Part shown: positions 1 through 6,355 of the stretch, in pieces
Layout of the letters: each line of letters starts with the position of its first letter
Numbering within the stretch: position 1 is the first letter of the stretch
From: Selenomonadaceae bacterium
Lineage (GTDB): Bacteria; Bacillota; Negativicutes; Selenomonadales; Selenomonadaceae
Direction: 5' to 3'
Assembly (NCBI GenBank): GCA_017445435.1
Contig: JAFSUE010000124.1
Span: 1 to 8,200 of the forward strand
DNA length: 8,200 bases
Notes under the pieces: generated by a model
Database searches by the model: none
What the model was told of the DNA's origin: nothing
Seen by the model: the letters and a program-made list of their open reading frames with translations, nothing else
Program-made: the position numbers and the translations under genes

Positions 1-408
1 GGAAATTTTTTTCTTCAGCGCGTCAAAAATTTCAGTCAATAAAAATTGTCGCGTTTCATCTTTCGCAAGGTATTCTGTCAAAAGCGGCATCAGTTGGAAG
101 GCGCCGACTTTTTTAAAAATGGTGCGTCGCGAAAAAAATTCTTTGCGCACCATTTTAGTTGACGCCTCCACAAATTCTGCGCGTCGACCGGGTAATATCG
201 CCGTGTGGAACGGGAAACCCAAAGGTTTTTTGAAAAGCGCCGTCACTGCAAACCAGTCCGCAATTCCGCCGACCATTGCCGCTTCCGTCACGAATAAAAA
301 TCCTTCTGCTAAAGTTGATTCTGGATAAGTGATTTTAAAGCCTACCGCGATCAGAAAGCAAAGCGCGGCGCATAATAAAGTTGTATCAGCGTTATTCCAT
401 CTGTTCAC
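1..408 (-). CDS. DUF445 family membrane-associated protein, N-terminal part (truncated by window edge)
   Basis: I translated this by hand on the minus strand: 136 codons from a GTG start, open to the window edge, so the C-terminus is missing. An N-terminal hydrophobic stretch (about residues 10-24, LLCAALCFLIAVGF) is followed by a second one containing AAMVGGIADWFAVTALFKKP and then HTAILPGRR. The ADWFAVTALF..PLG....HTAI.P signature is the hallmark of DUF445 (YjiN/YheB-type) proteins, which are membrane-anchored and have no firmly established biochemical function. The GTG start is chosen because a GGAGGT ribosome binding site lies 6 nt upstream (415-420) and a stop codon lies just beyond. Only 12 nt separate it from the stop of the secreted protein gene upstream, so the two are probably co-transcribed and translationally coupled. 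Family assignment is secure; function is unknown. Confidence 0.85.
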   Translation of the reverse strand, partial: MNRWNNADTTLLCAALCFLIAVGFKITYPESTLAEGFLFVTEAAMVGGIADWFAVTALFKKPLGFPFHTAILPGRRAEFVEASTKMVRKEFFSRRTIFKKVGAFQLMPLLTEYLAKDETRQFLLTEIFDALKKKIS

Positions 409-414
409 GGTTAG

Positions 415-420
415 ACCTCC
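415..420 (-). promoter_or_regulatory. Ribosome binding site GGAGGT fixing the GTG start of the DUF445 gene
   Basis: GGAGGT on the minus strand, 6 nt before GTG at 408. It directly abuts the TAA stop (421-423) of the preceding gene, leaving no room for a separate promoter or terminator and arguing for translational coupling. Confidence 0.8.
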
Positions 421-1113
421 TTAATAAACTATATGCTCAACATTAAACCGTTGCGCGTTATCGTCCCATTTAAAATTAAACTCGCCTTCTGGTTCAGACT
501 CGCCATTCCAATACCACCTGCGATATTGAATGATAATTGTATCGTCGCGGCAAGTAGGAACATCATAAATTATCCCGCCGTCTTTTTTATAACCTTCATT
601 GCTGTTAAAATAATTTTCGCTTATTTTTTTTGAGTCAATATAATTGACCCAGTTGCCATTTTTCTGCGTCCCCAAAATATTTAATTGAGTTCCGCAATAA
701 TTATGATATATGACGTACAATTTTATTCCGCCGTTATTTTCAATTTTGAAAATTTCTTTGTCGGAGCCGTCTAAACCTAAAATATAATTATTTTTGCCGC
801 CAAATTTTATTGGCTTATCGGCAAAATCCAAATTAAAATCGTAGTTGCAGTATAAATTGTCGAAAATTGCCGTGCCTTTAGTGTAAGTTTTAATGGGCGT
901 GCCGTCGTCGCTGTAATTAAATTCTTCAACGTAAGGCGTCCCACTGTTATAATTTTCGCCCCTTACAATAAATCCGTGATACGGCGCTTGAGCGGGAAAA
1001 CCAACTTCACCGATTTTAACGATACGTGAAAAAGTCATAGCGGAGACGTTACCCGAGAGGAGAAACATTACCGCGAACATTACAGCCACTAATCCAAATT
1101 TTTTTAACGCCAT
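421..1113 (-). CDS. Small secreted protein of unknown family (signal peptide, 230 aa)
   Basis: I do not recognise a family. The start is placed at the ATG at 1113 (MALKKFG...), not at the longer open frame reaching 1182, because an AGGAGA-type ribosome binding site lies 8 nt upstream and the longer version would overlap the end of the ATPase gene. Residues 1-25 form a typical Sec signal peptide: Lys4-Lys5, a hydrophobic core (LVAVMFAVMFLL) and a VSA cleavage site before Met26. The mature part of about 205 residues is rich in Tyr, Asn, Gly and Asp, has three cysteines (about 89, 140, 188), no further membrane segment and an acidic C-terminal third. This suits a small exported beta-rich protein. 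No catalytic motif or lipobox is visible. It sits 28 nt after the Ca2+-ATPase stop and 12 nt before DUF445, so it is probably part of the same transcript. Being exported next to a calcium pump, it might act at the cell surface, but that is only inference from position. Confidence 0.75.
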   Translation of the reverse strand: MALKKFGLVAVMFAVMFLLSGNVSAMTFSRIVKIGEVGFPAQAPYHGFIVRGENYNSGTPYVEEFNYSDDGTPIKTYTKGTAIFDNLYCNYDFNLDFADKPIKFGGKNNYILGLDGSDKEIFKIENNGGIKLYVIYHNYCGTQLNILGTQKNGNWVNYIDSKKISENYFNSNEGYKKDGGIIYDVPTCRDDTIIIQYRRWYWNGESEPEGEFNFKWDDNAQRFNVEHIVY

Positions 1114-1118
1114 AAAAA

Positions 1119-1126
1119 CTTCTCCT
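1119..1126 (-). promoter_or_regulatory. Ribosome binding site for the secreted unknown protein
   Basis: AGGAGAAG on the minus strand, in a purine-rich run (GAAGAGAGGAGAAG). The AGGAG core ends 8 nt before ATG 1113. It decides for the shorter start, which also gives a clean signal peptide at the very N-terminus. Confidence 0.75.
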
Positions 1127-1141
1127 CTCTTCAATGTCAAA

Positions 1142-3814
1142 TTATTTATTGCCGCCCAATATTGCTTTACGCGCCAAGTCAACAGGAATAATTATAAACG
1201 CCATTGCAATAACGAACATCCATTCAGTAGCCGTCAAGCCGTAGCAACGCAAAATTGCGCCGCCGAAGTACGTCATTATAACTTGCACGACGACGATTAA
1301 TCCCATAACTTTCAAAAATCCTGTATTGCCGCCGATATTGTCAAACAAATTCATTCTGTCAGTACGCGCATTGAACGCATTGAATACCGCCATAAAAATG
1401 AAGAATGCAAAATAACCTGTCAGCACGTACACGCTATCGCCGCCGAAAGTTACGTTGACGCCTTCAGGATTTATATCGCGGAAGTGACTGCGTGAAAAGT
1501 CCGTCAGCAGGAAAATTAAACCGACGACAAAACTGCAAAGCGCTCCCGTGCCGATAGCGCTGAACATGTAGCTGTTGACAATTTTTTCATCACGCTTTTT
1601 AGGCGGCTCATCCATATATCTATCAAGCGCAGGTTCACCGCCAAACGCTAACGCCGCTAATGTATCCATAACAAGATTGACCCACAAAATTTGCGTGATT
1701 GATAACGGATTTTCAAGCCCAAGTAACGGACAGATAAACGAAATTAAAACTGCGCCAACATTTATTGTCAGCTGGAAGATTATAAATTTGCGGATACTGT
1801 TAAAAATTGTTCGACCGTACAAAATCGCCTTGCCGATAGATTTAAAATTATCGTCGAGGATAACAATTTCGCTAGCCTCTTTCGCAACTTCAGTTCCGCC
1901 GCCCATTGCAAAGCCAACGTCAGCTTTTTTCAGCGCGGGTGAATCGTTTACGCCGTCGCCAGTCATACCGACAACTAAATTTAATTCCTGCGCCAATCTT
2001 ACAAGGCGGCTTTTATCAGTAGGCAATGCACGGGCAATAACTCTAAGCTTAGGCAACGCCTTTTTAACTTCGTCGTCACTCATTGCGTTGAGTTCAGCGC
2101 TTGTGATAACAATAGCGTCGTCAATTTCAATCAAGCCCGCTTCTTTAGCGATAGCCTGCGCAGTTTCTTTACGGTCGCCAGTTATCATTACGACTTGCAC
2201 GCCAGCTTGATGAACTTGTTCAATAGCTTTAATCGCGTCAGGTCTTACGTCGTCACGAATGCCAGTAACGCCCACGAAAGTTAAGCCGCTATTTGGAATT
2301 TCACCGTTAGTAACTTCGCCGTCGTAAGTGACAAGTGCAAGCGTACGAATGGCGCGGTTAGCAAGTTCATCAATCTTCGCGTTAATCGCCGCGTGATTGT
2401 TCAGCGGTTGACGTTGTCCATTGGCGTCGTAGTAGTAGGAGCATTTATCAAGCAGACGTTCAGGCGCACCTTTAATCAGCCATAAATTATAATCGCCGCT
2501 AACTTTCGCCATTGAATATTTTTTTGCGCTGTCGAAAGGAACTGTATCAACGACGGTTGCATTTGGCGCAGTGTCTTTGCCAATTAAAAATCCAAGTAAA
2601 GCTCTGTCAGTCATATTGCCGCCGACAATTTTATCGCCAGTTATGACCGCGCCGTTATTAAATCTGATTGAAAGTGATACAAGCGATTGAAGTTTTTTAT
2701 TGAGTTTGTCGAAAGTCTCTGTAAAATTCGCCGTACCGTCAAGGAAGGTTACAACTTCCAACAAGCCTTTAGTAATTGTTCCCGTTTTATCGCTGAAAAG
2801 TAAGTTTAAACTGCCAGCCGTTTCAATGCCAGAAATTTTGCGAACTAGGACGTTATCTTTTAACATCTTGCCCATATTCTGCGCGGAAACGATTGAAATC
2901 ATAAGCGGCAAACCTTCAGGCACTGCCATAACGATAATGATAACGGCAAGCATAACAGCGCCGACAAAATCATTTAACAGCGTCATCCAATCGGAGCAGT
3001 ACGGACCAATTTTCGCCATATCCCAGCCGTTTTGAATGACGATTCTTTCAAACATAAACGCAACTGCAATGGCAATACCGCCAATGTAGCCGAACTTTGA
3101 AATTTGCCCAGCAAGGTCAGTTAATTTAACTTTTAACGGCGTGTCGCGGTCTTCGTCAATCTGCAATTCCTTAGCAATTTTGCCGTAAACTGTATTGTCA
3201 CCAAGTGTAACGGTACGCATAACGGCAGAGCCACCAGCTACGACGGCGGCGCGGAAAACTTTATGCGGGTTGAGAAAATCTGTACTTTGCGCAGATTCGG
3301 CGTCAACGGCATCATTAGGCGCAGGAGTTTTAGCTTCTTCCTTAGCTTCGCCGTTCAAAATGGATTGGTCAACGTTGATTGAACCGTCAATAATTACGCC
3401 GTCAGCAGGAATTTTATCGCCCGTCTGCAAAAGTACACAATCGCCCATAGTTATATCGTTAATCGGAATTTCCGTCACGACGCCGTTGCGATAAACTTTG
3501 CATTTGATGAGTGATGCCTCACCTTGAAGTTTGCGGAAGGCGCTTTCATTGTTGTATTCTGAATAAGTTGAAACGAAAGTTGCCAGCAAAACTGCCATTG
3601 CAATGCCGACTGATTCGTACCATTCGGCTTTGCCCATAAAGGCGAAAATCACGTTGAGGATCAACGCGAAAATTAAAATTTTTATGATTGGGTCGTCGAA
3701 GTTGCCCTTTAGTTTGTCCCAAAAAGTTTCTCGCGCCTGTTCAGTTATGGAGTTGTCGCCGTACTTGGACTTCATCTCCTGAACTTGCGCATCAGTTAAA
3801 CCTGTTATCTTCAA
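1142..3814 (-). CDS. Calcium-transporting P-type ATPase, PMCA-type (P2B)
   Basis: Full-length P2-type ATPase of 890 aa that uses ATP to export Ca2+ across the cytoplasmic membrane. Seen in order: cation-ATPase N-terminal domain (about 5-40); M1-M2 (about 42-61, 66-85); actuator domain with NGEA at 154-157, where most relatives have TGES; M3 (about 240-258) and M4 with PEGLP (299-303); phosphorylation motif DKTGT with Asp342; nucleotide-binding KGAPE (448-452); TGDR (545-548); hinge TGDGVNDSPAL (618-628); M5 with Asn685; M6 with Asn713 and Asp717; and M7-M10 to the C-terminus. Glu300, Asn685, Asn713 and Asp717 are the single calcium site expected of PMCA-type pumps; the extra M5 Glu of SERCA is Ala688. 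There is no calmodulin-binding tail. The start is TTG: AAGGAG lies 8 nt upstream and an in-frame TAA immediately precedes the TTG. It follows two TerD and two nucleosidase genes on the same strand, separated from them by a 74-bp repeat spacer. Transport of another divalent ion such as Mn2+ cannot be excluded. Confidence 0.93.
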   Translation of the reverse strand: MKITGLTDAQVQEMKSKYGDNSITEQARETFWDKLKGNFDDPIIKILIFALILNVIFAFMGKAEWYESVGIAMAVLLATFVSTYSEYNNESAFRKLQGEASLIKCKVYRNGVVTEIPINDITMGDCVLLQTGDKIPADGVIIDGSINVDQSILNGEAKEEAKTPAPNDAVDAESAQSTDFLNPHKVFRAAVVAGGSAVMRTVTLGDNTVYGKIAKELQIDEDRDTPLKVKLTDLAGQISKFGYIGGIAIAVAFMFERIVIQNGWDMAKIGPYCSDWMTLLNDFVGAVMLAVIIIVMAVPEGLPLMISIVSAQNMGKMLKDNVLVRKISGIETAGSLNLLFSDKTGTITKGLLEVVTFLDGTANFTETFDKLNKKLQSLVSLSIRFNNGAVITGDKIVGGNMTDRALLGFLIGKDTAPNATVVDTVPFDSAKKYSMAKVSGDYNLWLIKGAPERLLDKCSYYYDANGQRQPLNNHAAINAKIDELANRAIRTLALVTYDGEVTNGEIPNSGLTFVGVTGIRDDVRPDAIKAIEQVHQAGVQVVMITGDRKETAQAIAKEAGLIEIDDAIVITSAELNAMSDDEVKKALPKLRVIARALPTDKSRLVRLAQELNLVVGMTGDGVNDSPALKKADVGFAMGGGTEVAKEASEIVILDDNFKSIGKAILYGRTIFNSIRKFIIFQLTINVGAVLISFICPLLGLENPLSITQILWVNLVMDTLAALAFGGEPALDRYMDEPPKKRDEKIVNSYMFSAIGTGALCSFVVGLIFLLTDFSRSHFRDINPEGVNVTFGGDSVYVLTGYFAFFIFMAVFNAFNARTDRMNLFDNIGGNTGFLKVMGLIVVVQVIMTYFGGAILRCYGLTATEWMFVIAMAFIIIPVDLARKAILGGNK

Positions 3815-3822
3815 TTAAAAGT

Positions 3823-3828
3823 CTCCTT
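3823..3828 (-). promoter_or_regulatory. Ribosome binding site AAGGAG fixing a TTG start of the Ca2+-ATPase
   Basis: AAGGAG on the minus strand, 8 nt before TTG 3814. The codon immediately upstream of that TTG is an in-frame TAA, and the first in-frame ATG is 13 codons further in, too far from this site. TTG is therefore the likely initiator. Confidence 0.8.
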
Positions 3829-3854
3829 AATAGTAGTGATTAGCTTTTAGCCGT

Positions 3855-3889
3855 CATTACGAATTACGCATTACGCATTCCTAATTAAT
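3855..3889. repeat. Short array of drifted 7-bp repeats (CATTACG type) between nucleosidase and ATPase genes
   Basis: Plus-strand units in unbroken 7-bp register: CATTACG, AATTACG, CATTACG, CATTCCT, AATTAAT. Three units are near-identical and two have drifted; the last overlaps the nucleosidase stop codon by one base. The array fills about half of the 74-bp spacer; the rest (3815-3854) holds the ATPase ribosome binding site. It resembles the short tandemly repeated heptamers described in cyanobacterial genomes. A second array with a different unit lies between the terD genes. Its role is unknown; it may simply be replication-slippage DNA. Confidence 0.6.
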
Positions 3890-4815
3890 TAAAACTTTCC
3901 TGCTTTTATGTTGCGGATAAGTTTTTCTGTTACAAGCAAAACAAAATCTTGTGACGTAATCGCCGTTTCTTCGTGAAATTCCGACGATAGGACGCGATTG
4001 TTGGAAATTGCGCGAATGCCTATGAAAGGTACGTTTGAACTTTTGCAAATCTGCGCGGCGGCTGAACCTTCCATTTCTTCACAAAGTGAGCCGTAAGTTT
4101 CATGAAGAAATTTAAAATGATCCATACCATTAAACCATGAATTAGCGCTAAAAATTGTTCCTGTCAACGTCACAAAATTTTTGTTGGACGCGGCAACGTC
4201 TTCAGCAATTTTTAAAAGCGTCGAATCTGCTAAATATTCTTGATAAAGTTGAAAATTTTTCGCGTCATTATCATAAGCGAAAGTTCCACGCATTTTTTGC
4301 GGAGTAATTTTAATGCCAGCGCCTTCTGGTGTATATTCGGTAATGTAAGCGCTACCATTGACAAATTTATTGCCGATGACAATCGAATTGATTTTAGCGT
4401 CTTCAATGTACCCGCCAGCAATTCCTTGATTTATGACGGCTATGGGATTGAAATTTTCAATGGCAAGCGCCGTCACTGCCGCTGAATTTTCCATGCCCTG
4501 TTCAGTACGCGCCACAATCACGGGATAATTTTTGTACGTTCCCGCAATATAAACGTAATTCAAAATTTTGTAGACGGCGGGATTTTTCAGCGCGTAAACA
4601 AATTTGTCAATCTCAACATTCATTGCGCCTTCAATTAAAATTGGGCGTTGACGGCTTTTATACGCTTTCTTAGCCGTCGGCAAATTTGAAACGTATCCTT
4701 CAAACTGCGAAGTAATTTGTTCATAAGTTGAAGTTTCCGCGTTGACAATCGGCGATAAAAAAATATTCGACGCAAATAAAATCGCCGCTATCAACATAAA
4801 AATTTTTCGTATCAA
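3889..4815 (-). CDS. MTA/SAH nucleosidase-like protein A, with signal peptide (tandem duplicate)
   Basis: 308-aa member of the PNP/UDP phosphorylase superfamily, closest in pattern to 5'-methylthioadenosine/S-adenosylhomocysteine nucleosidase (MTAN), which splits adenine from MTA or SAH. Residues 1-26 form a Sec signal peptide (Arg3-Lys4, hydrophobic core, cleavage at VNA before Glu27), so it is probably exported. Domain signatures: EGAMNVE (62-68), GMENSAAVTA (107-116), VINQGIAGG (127-135), EMEGSAAAQ (247-255), IRAISNN (267-273). By spacing, Glu68 and Glu249 match E. coli MTAN Glu12 and Glu174, but the catalytic Asp197 is Asn272 (codon AAC at 4000-4002). Human PNP also has Asn (Asn243) at the equivalent place, so another purine nucleoside may be the substrate. 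The start is TTG, with an AGGGTGAT ribosome binding site 7 nt upstream overlapping the stop of copy B; the ATG at codon 7 is too far away. It is 11 nt after copy B and about 87% identical to it over the core. Superfamily is secure; substrate is not. Confidence 0.85.
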   Translation of the reverse strand: MIRKIFMLIAAILFASNIFLSPIVNAETSTYEQITSQFEGYVSNLPTAKKAYKSRQRPILIEGAMNVEIDKFVYALKNPAVYKILNYVYIAGTYKNYPVIVARTEQGMENSAAVTALAIENFNPIAVINQGIAGGYIEDAKINSIVIGNKFVNGSAYITEYTPEGAGIKITPQKMRGTFAYDNDAKNFQLYQEYLADSTLLKIAEDVAASNKNFVTLTGTIFSANSWFNGMDHFKFLHETYGSLCEEMEGSAAAQICKSSNVPFIGIRAISNNRVLSSEFHEETAITSQDFVLLVTEKLIRNIKAGKF

Positions 4816-5585
4816 GAAAAATCACCCTAGCTTTTCACTAGTAAAACTTCCTCAATATATTTTTCAACGACAAGCAAAACAAAATCTTGTGACGTAATCG
4901 CCGCGTCTTGATAAAAACTTTGCGCAGTGATGCTATTGTTTGAAATTGCGCGAATACCGATGAACGGCACGTTTAAACTTTTGCAAATCTGCGCGGCGGC
5001 TGAACCTTCCATTTCTTCACAGAGTGAGCCGTACTTTGCGTGAATGAATTTAAGGTGGTCGACGCCTTGAAACCACGAATTAGCGCTAAAAATTGTTCCT
5101 GTCAACGTCACAAAATTTTTGTTGGACGCGGCAACATCTTCAGCAATTTTTAAAAGCGTCGAGTCAGCAAAATATTCTTGATGAAGTTGAAAAATTTTAG
5201 CGTCGTTATCATAAGCGAACGTACCGCGCAGTTCCTGCGAAGTAATTTTAACGCCAGCGCCTTCAGCTGTATTCGCGGTTACGTAAGCGCTACCGTTTAA
5301 AAATTTATTGCCGATGACAATCGAATTAACTTTAGCGTCGGCAGAATCTCCGCCAGCCATACCCTGATTTATGACGGCTATGGGATTGAAATTTTCAATG
5401 GCAAGCGCCGTCACTACCGCTGAATTTTCCATGCCCTGTTCGGTACGCGCCACAATCACGGGATAATTTTTGTACGTTCCCGCAATGTAAACGTAATTTA
5501 AAATTTTGTGGACGGCGGGATTTTTCAGCGCGTAAACAAATTTGTCAATCTCAATGTTAGTTGCGCCTTCAATCAAAATCGGACG
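3932..5585 (-). repeat. Tandem gene duplication with a 938-bp period
   Basis: Segment 3932-4647 aligns gaplessly with 4870-5585 at a constant offset of 938 bp. The longest identical block I found is 59 bp (4139-4197 = 5077-5135), followed by one mismatch and another 26 identical bases. The duplicated part covers the nucleosidase core but not the N-terminal leader of either copy or the last residues. Similarity at synonymous sites is very high in blocks, fitting a fairly recent duplication or continuing gene conversion. Confidence 0.9.
4822..4828 (-). promoter_or_regulatory. Ribosome binding site AGGGTGA(T) for nucleosidase A, overlapping the stop of nucleosidase B
   Basis: AGGGTGAT on the minus strand shares GGTGAT with the extended anti-Shine-Dalgarno complement (AAGGAGGTGATC). 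It lies about 7 nt before TTG 4815 and overlaps the TAG stop (4827-4829) of the upstream paralogue, suggesting coupled translation. Confidence 0.6.
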
Positions 5586-5726
5586 TTGAAAGCTATTGTA
5601 ATTCGACTCTTGCGGCAGTGAATTTAAAAATTTTATGAAAGTGCTGTCGCCTTCAAAATTCGTTAGCATTTCGTCAGATAAAATCGTATCGTCTTCAAGC
5701 AACGGTGAAAAATTTTTCTGCAACAT
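4827..5726 (-). CDS. MTA/SAH nucleosidase-like protein B, no signal peptide (tandem duplicate)
   Basis: 299-aa paralogue of copy A. From residue 48 on (RPILIEG...) it aligns without gaps to copy A, with 28 differences in 217 core residues by my manual count. The first 47 residues differ: they are acidic and polar (MLQKNFSPLLEDD...) with no hydrophobic core, so this copy is predicted to stay in the cytoplasm. Key positions: Glu59 (MTAN Glu12), GMENSAVV, VINQGMAGG, EMEG with Glu240 (MTAN Glu174), and IRAISNN with Asn263 replacing the catalytic Asp197. It starts 13 nt after the stop of terD 2 and I see no good Shine-Dalgarno sequence before ATG 5726. Translation probably depends on coupling to terD 2, or the true start lies elsewhere; no better site is evident. 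Likely role is hydrolysis or phosphorolysis of a purine nucleoside, possibly one linked to the Ter stress response. Substrate unknown. Confidence 0.83.
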   Translation of the reverse strand: MLQKNFSPLLEDDTILSDEMLTNFEGDSTFIKFLNSLPQESNYNSFQRPILIEGATNIEIDKFVYALKNPAVHKILNYVYIAGTYKNYPVIVARTEQGMENSAVVTALAIENFNPIAVINQGMAGGDSADAKVNSIVIGNKFLNGSAYVTANTAEGAGVKITSQELRGTFAYDNDAKIFQLHQEYFADSTLLKIAEDVAASNKNFVTLTGTIFSANSWFQGVDHLKFIHAKYGSLCEEMEGSAAAQICKSLNVPFIGIRAISNNSITAQSFYQDAAITSQDFVLLVVEKYIEEVLLVKS

Positions 5727-5739
5727 AAAAAATTACGTC

Positions 5740-6339
5740 TTATTTGAAATGTTCGCTAAGTTGCGTTAAGTTAATATCCTTCGTGCCAGTACCGATAGCG
5801 TTAAACTTCCATTCATCGCCGCGCCTGTAAACTTCGCCGACAATCATTGAAAGCATTCCGTTATAATCTTCGCTAAGATTGAAGCGGCAAATTTCTTCGT
5901 TAGATTCATTGTCGACGACGCGAATAAAGGCATTGCGAATCATACCGAAATTTTGTTTGCGTTCCTGCGCACGGTAAATATTAACGACAAAAATAATTTT
6001 GTCGTAATCGCTAGGAAGTTTATCCAAGTCAACAAAAATCTGTTCGTCGTCGCCGTCGCCTTCGCCAGTCAAATTGTCGCCCATATGTTTAACGGCGTGT
6101 GAATAATGTTCAAGGTTGCCGAAGTAAACTAAATCGTCTTTATCAACGAATTTGCCTTTCTGACAAAGGAAAACTGACGCGTCGCAGTCAAAATCTTCCT
6201 TGCCGTTGAAAATTCTGCTGAAAAATCCCTGCGGCTGTTCGACTGCGTCCCAACCAAGACCAACCATTAACTTTGTGAGCTTTTTACCGTTGGACTTAAC
6301 AAGGCTAATTTTCTGTCCCTTCTTCAAATTTACTGCCAT
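5740..6339 (-). CDS. terD: TerD-family calcium-binding stress protein 2
   Basis: 199-aa TerD-domain protein. Members of this family (TerD, TerE, TerZ, CABP/GSP-type) bind Ca2+ through acidic loops and are linked to tellurite, phage, colicin and general stress resistance; they are cytosolic and often membrane-associated. Seen here: N-terminal MAVNLKKGQKISL, GLGWD (27-31), DFDCDASVFL (49-58), MGDNLTGEGDGDDEQI (86-101), RKQNFGMIRNAFIRV (127-141) and the C-terminal GEWKFNAIG-like segment (DEWKFNAIGTG, 175-185). The clustered Asp/Glu residues at 49-53 and 87-99 are the expected calcium ligands. Compared with TerD 1 it has a longer loop at about 33-47 (EQPQGFFSRIFNGK). The start at ATG 6339 is preferred over codons further upstream because GGGAG lies 8 nt before it and family members begin MAVxLKKGQK. 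It lies after a repeat-rich 123-bp spacer from terD 1 and 13 nt before nucleosidase B. Confidence 0.93.
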   Translation of the reverse strand: MAVNLKKGQKISLVKSNGKKLTKLMVGLGWDAVEQPQGFFSRIFNGKEDFDCDASVFLCQKGKFVDKDDLVYFGNLEHYSHAVKHMGDNLTGEGDGDDEQIFVDLDKLPSDYDKIIFVVNIYRAQERKQNFGMIRNAFIRVVDNESNEEICRFNLSEDYNGMLSMIVGEVYRRGDEWKFNAIGTGTKDINLTQLSEHFK

Positions 6340-6355
6340 TTTGTACACTCCCTTC

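Noticed and set aside
119..328. 69-codon plus-strand open frame at the left edge
   Set aside because: It is antisense to the DUF445 coding sequence, which carries the recognisable family signature and a good ribosome binding site.
1114..1182. Longer N-terminus for the secreted protein (start at 1182, overlapping the ATPase end)
   Set aside because: The AGGAGA ribosome binding site and the signal peptide both fit the ATG at 1113; the extension would put 23 polar residues before the signal peptide and overlap the upstream gene.
1575..2210. 211-codon plus-strand open frame inside the ATPase gene
   Set aside because: It lies fully antisense to conserved ATPase domains, has no plausible ribosome binding site and shows low-complexity Ser/Ile/Leu content typical of an antisense shadow. 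The same holds for the frames at 2700-3035 and 3195-3494.
4827..5726. Nucleosidase B as a decayed pseudogene because it lacks the signal peptide
   Set aside because: The frame is intact over full length, conserved motifs are kept, and the different N-terminus is a proper alternative leader and not a frameshifted signal peptide. The coding sequence just upstream is the end of terD 2.
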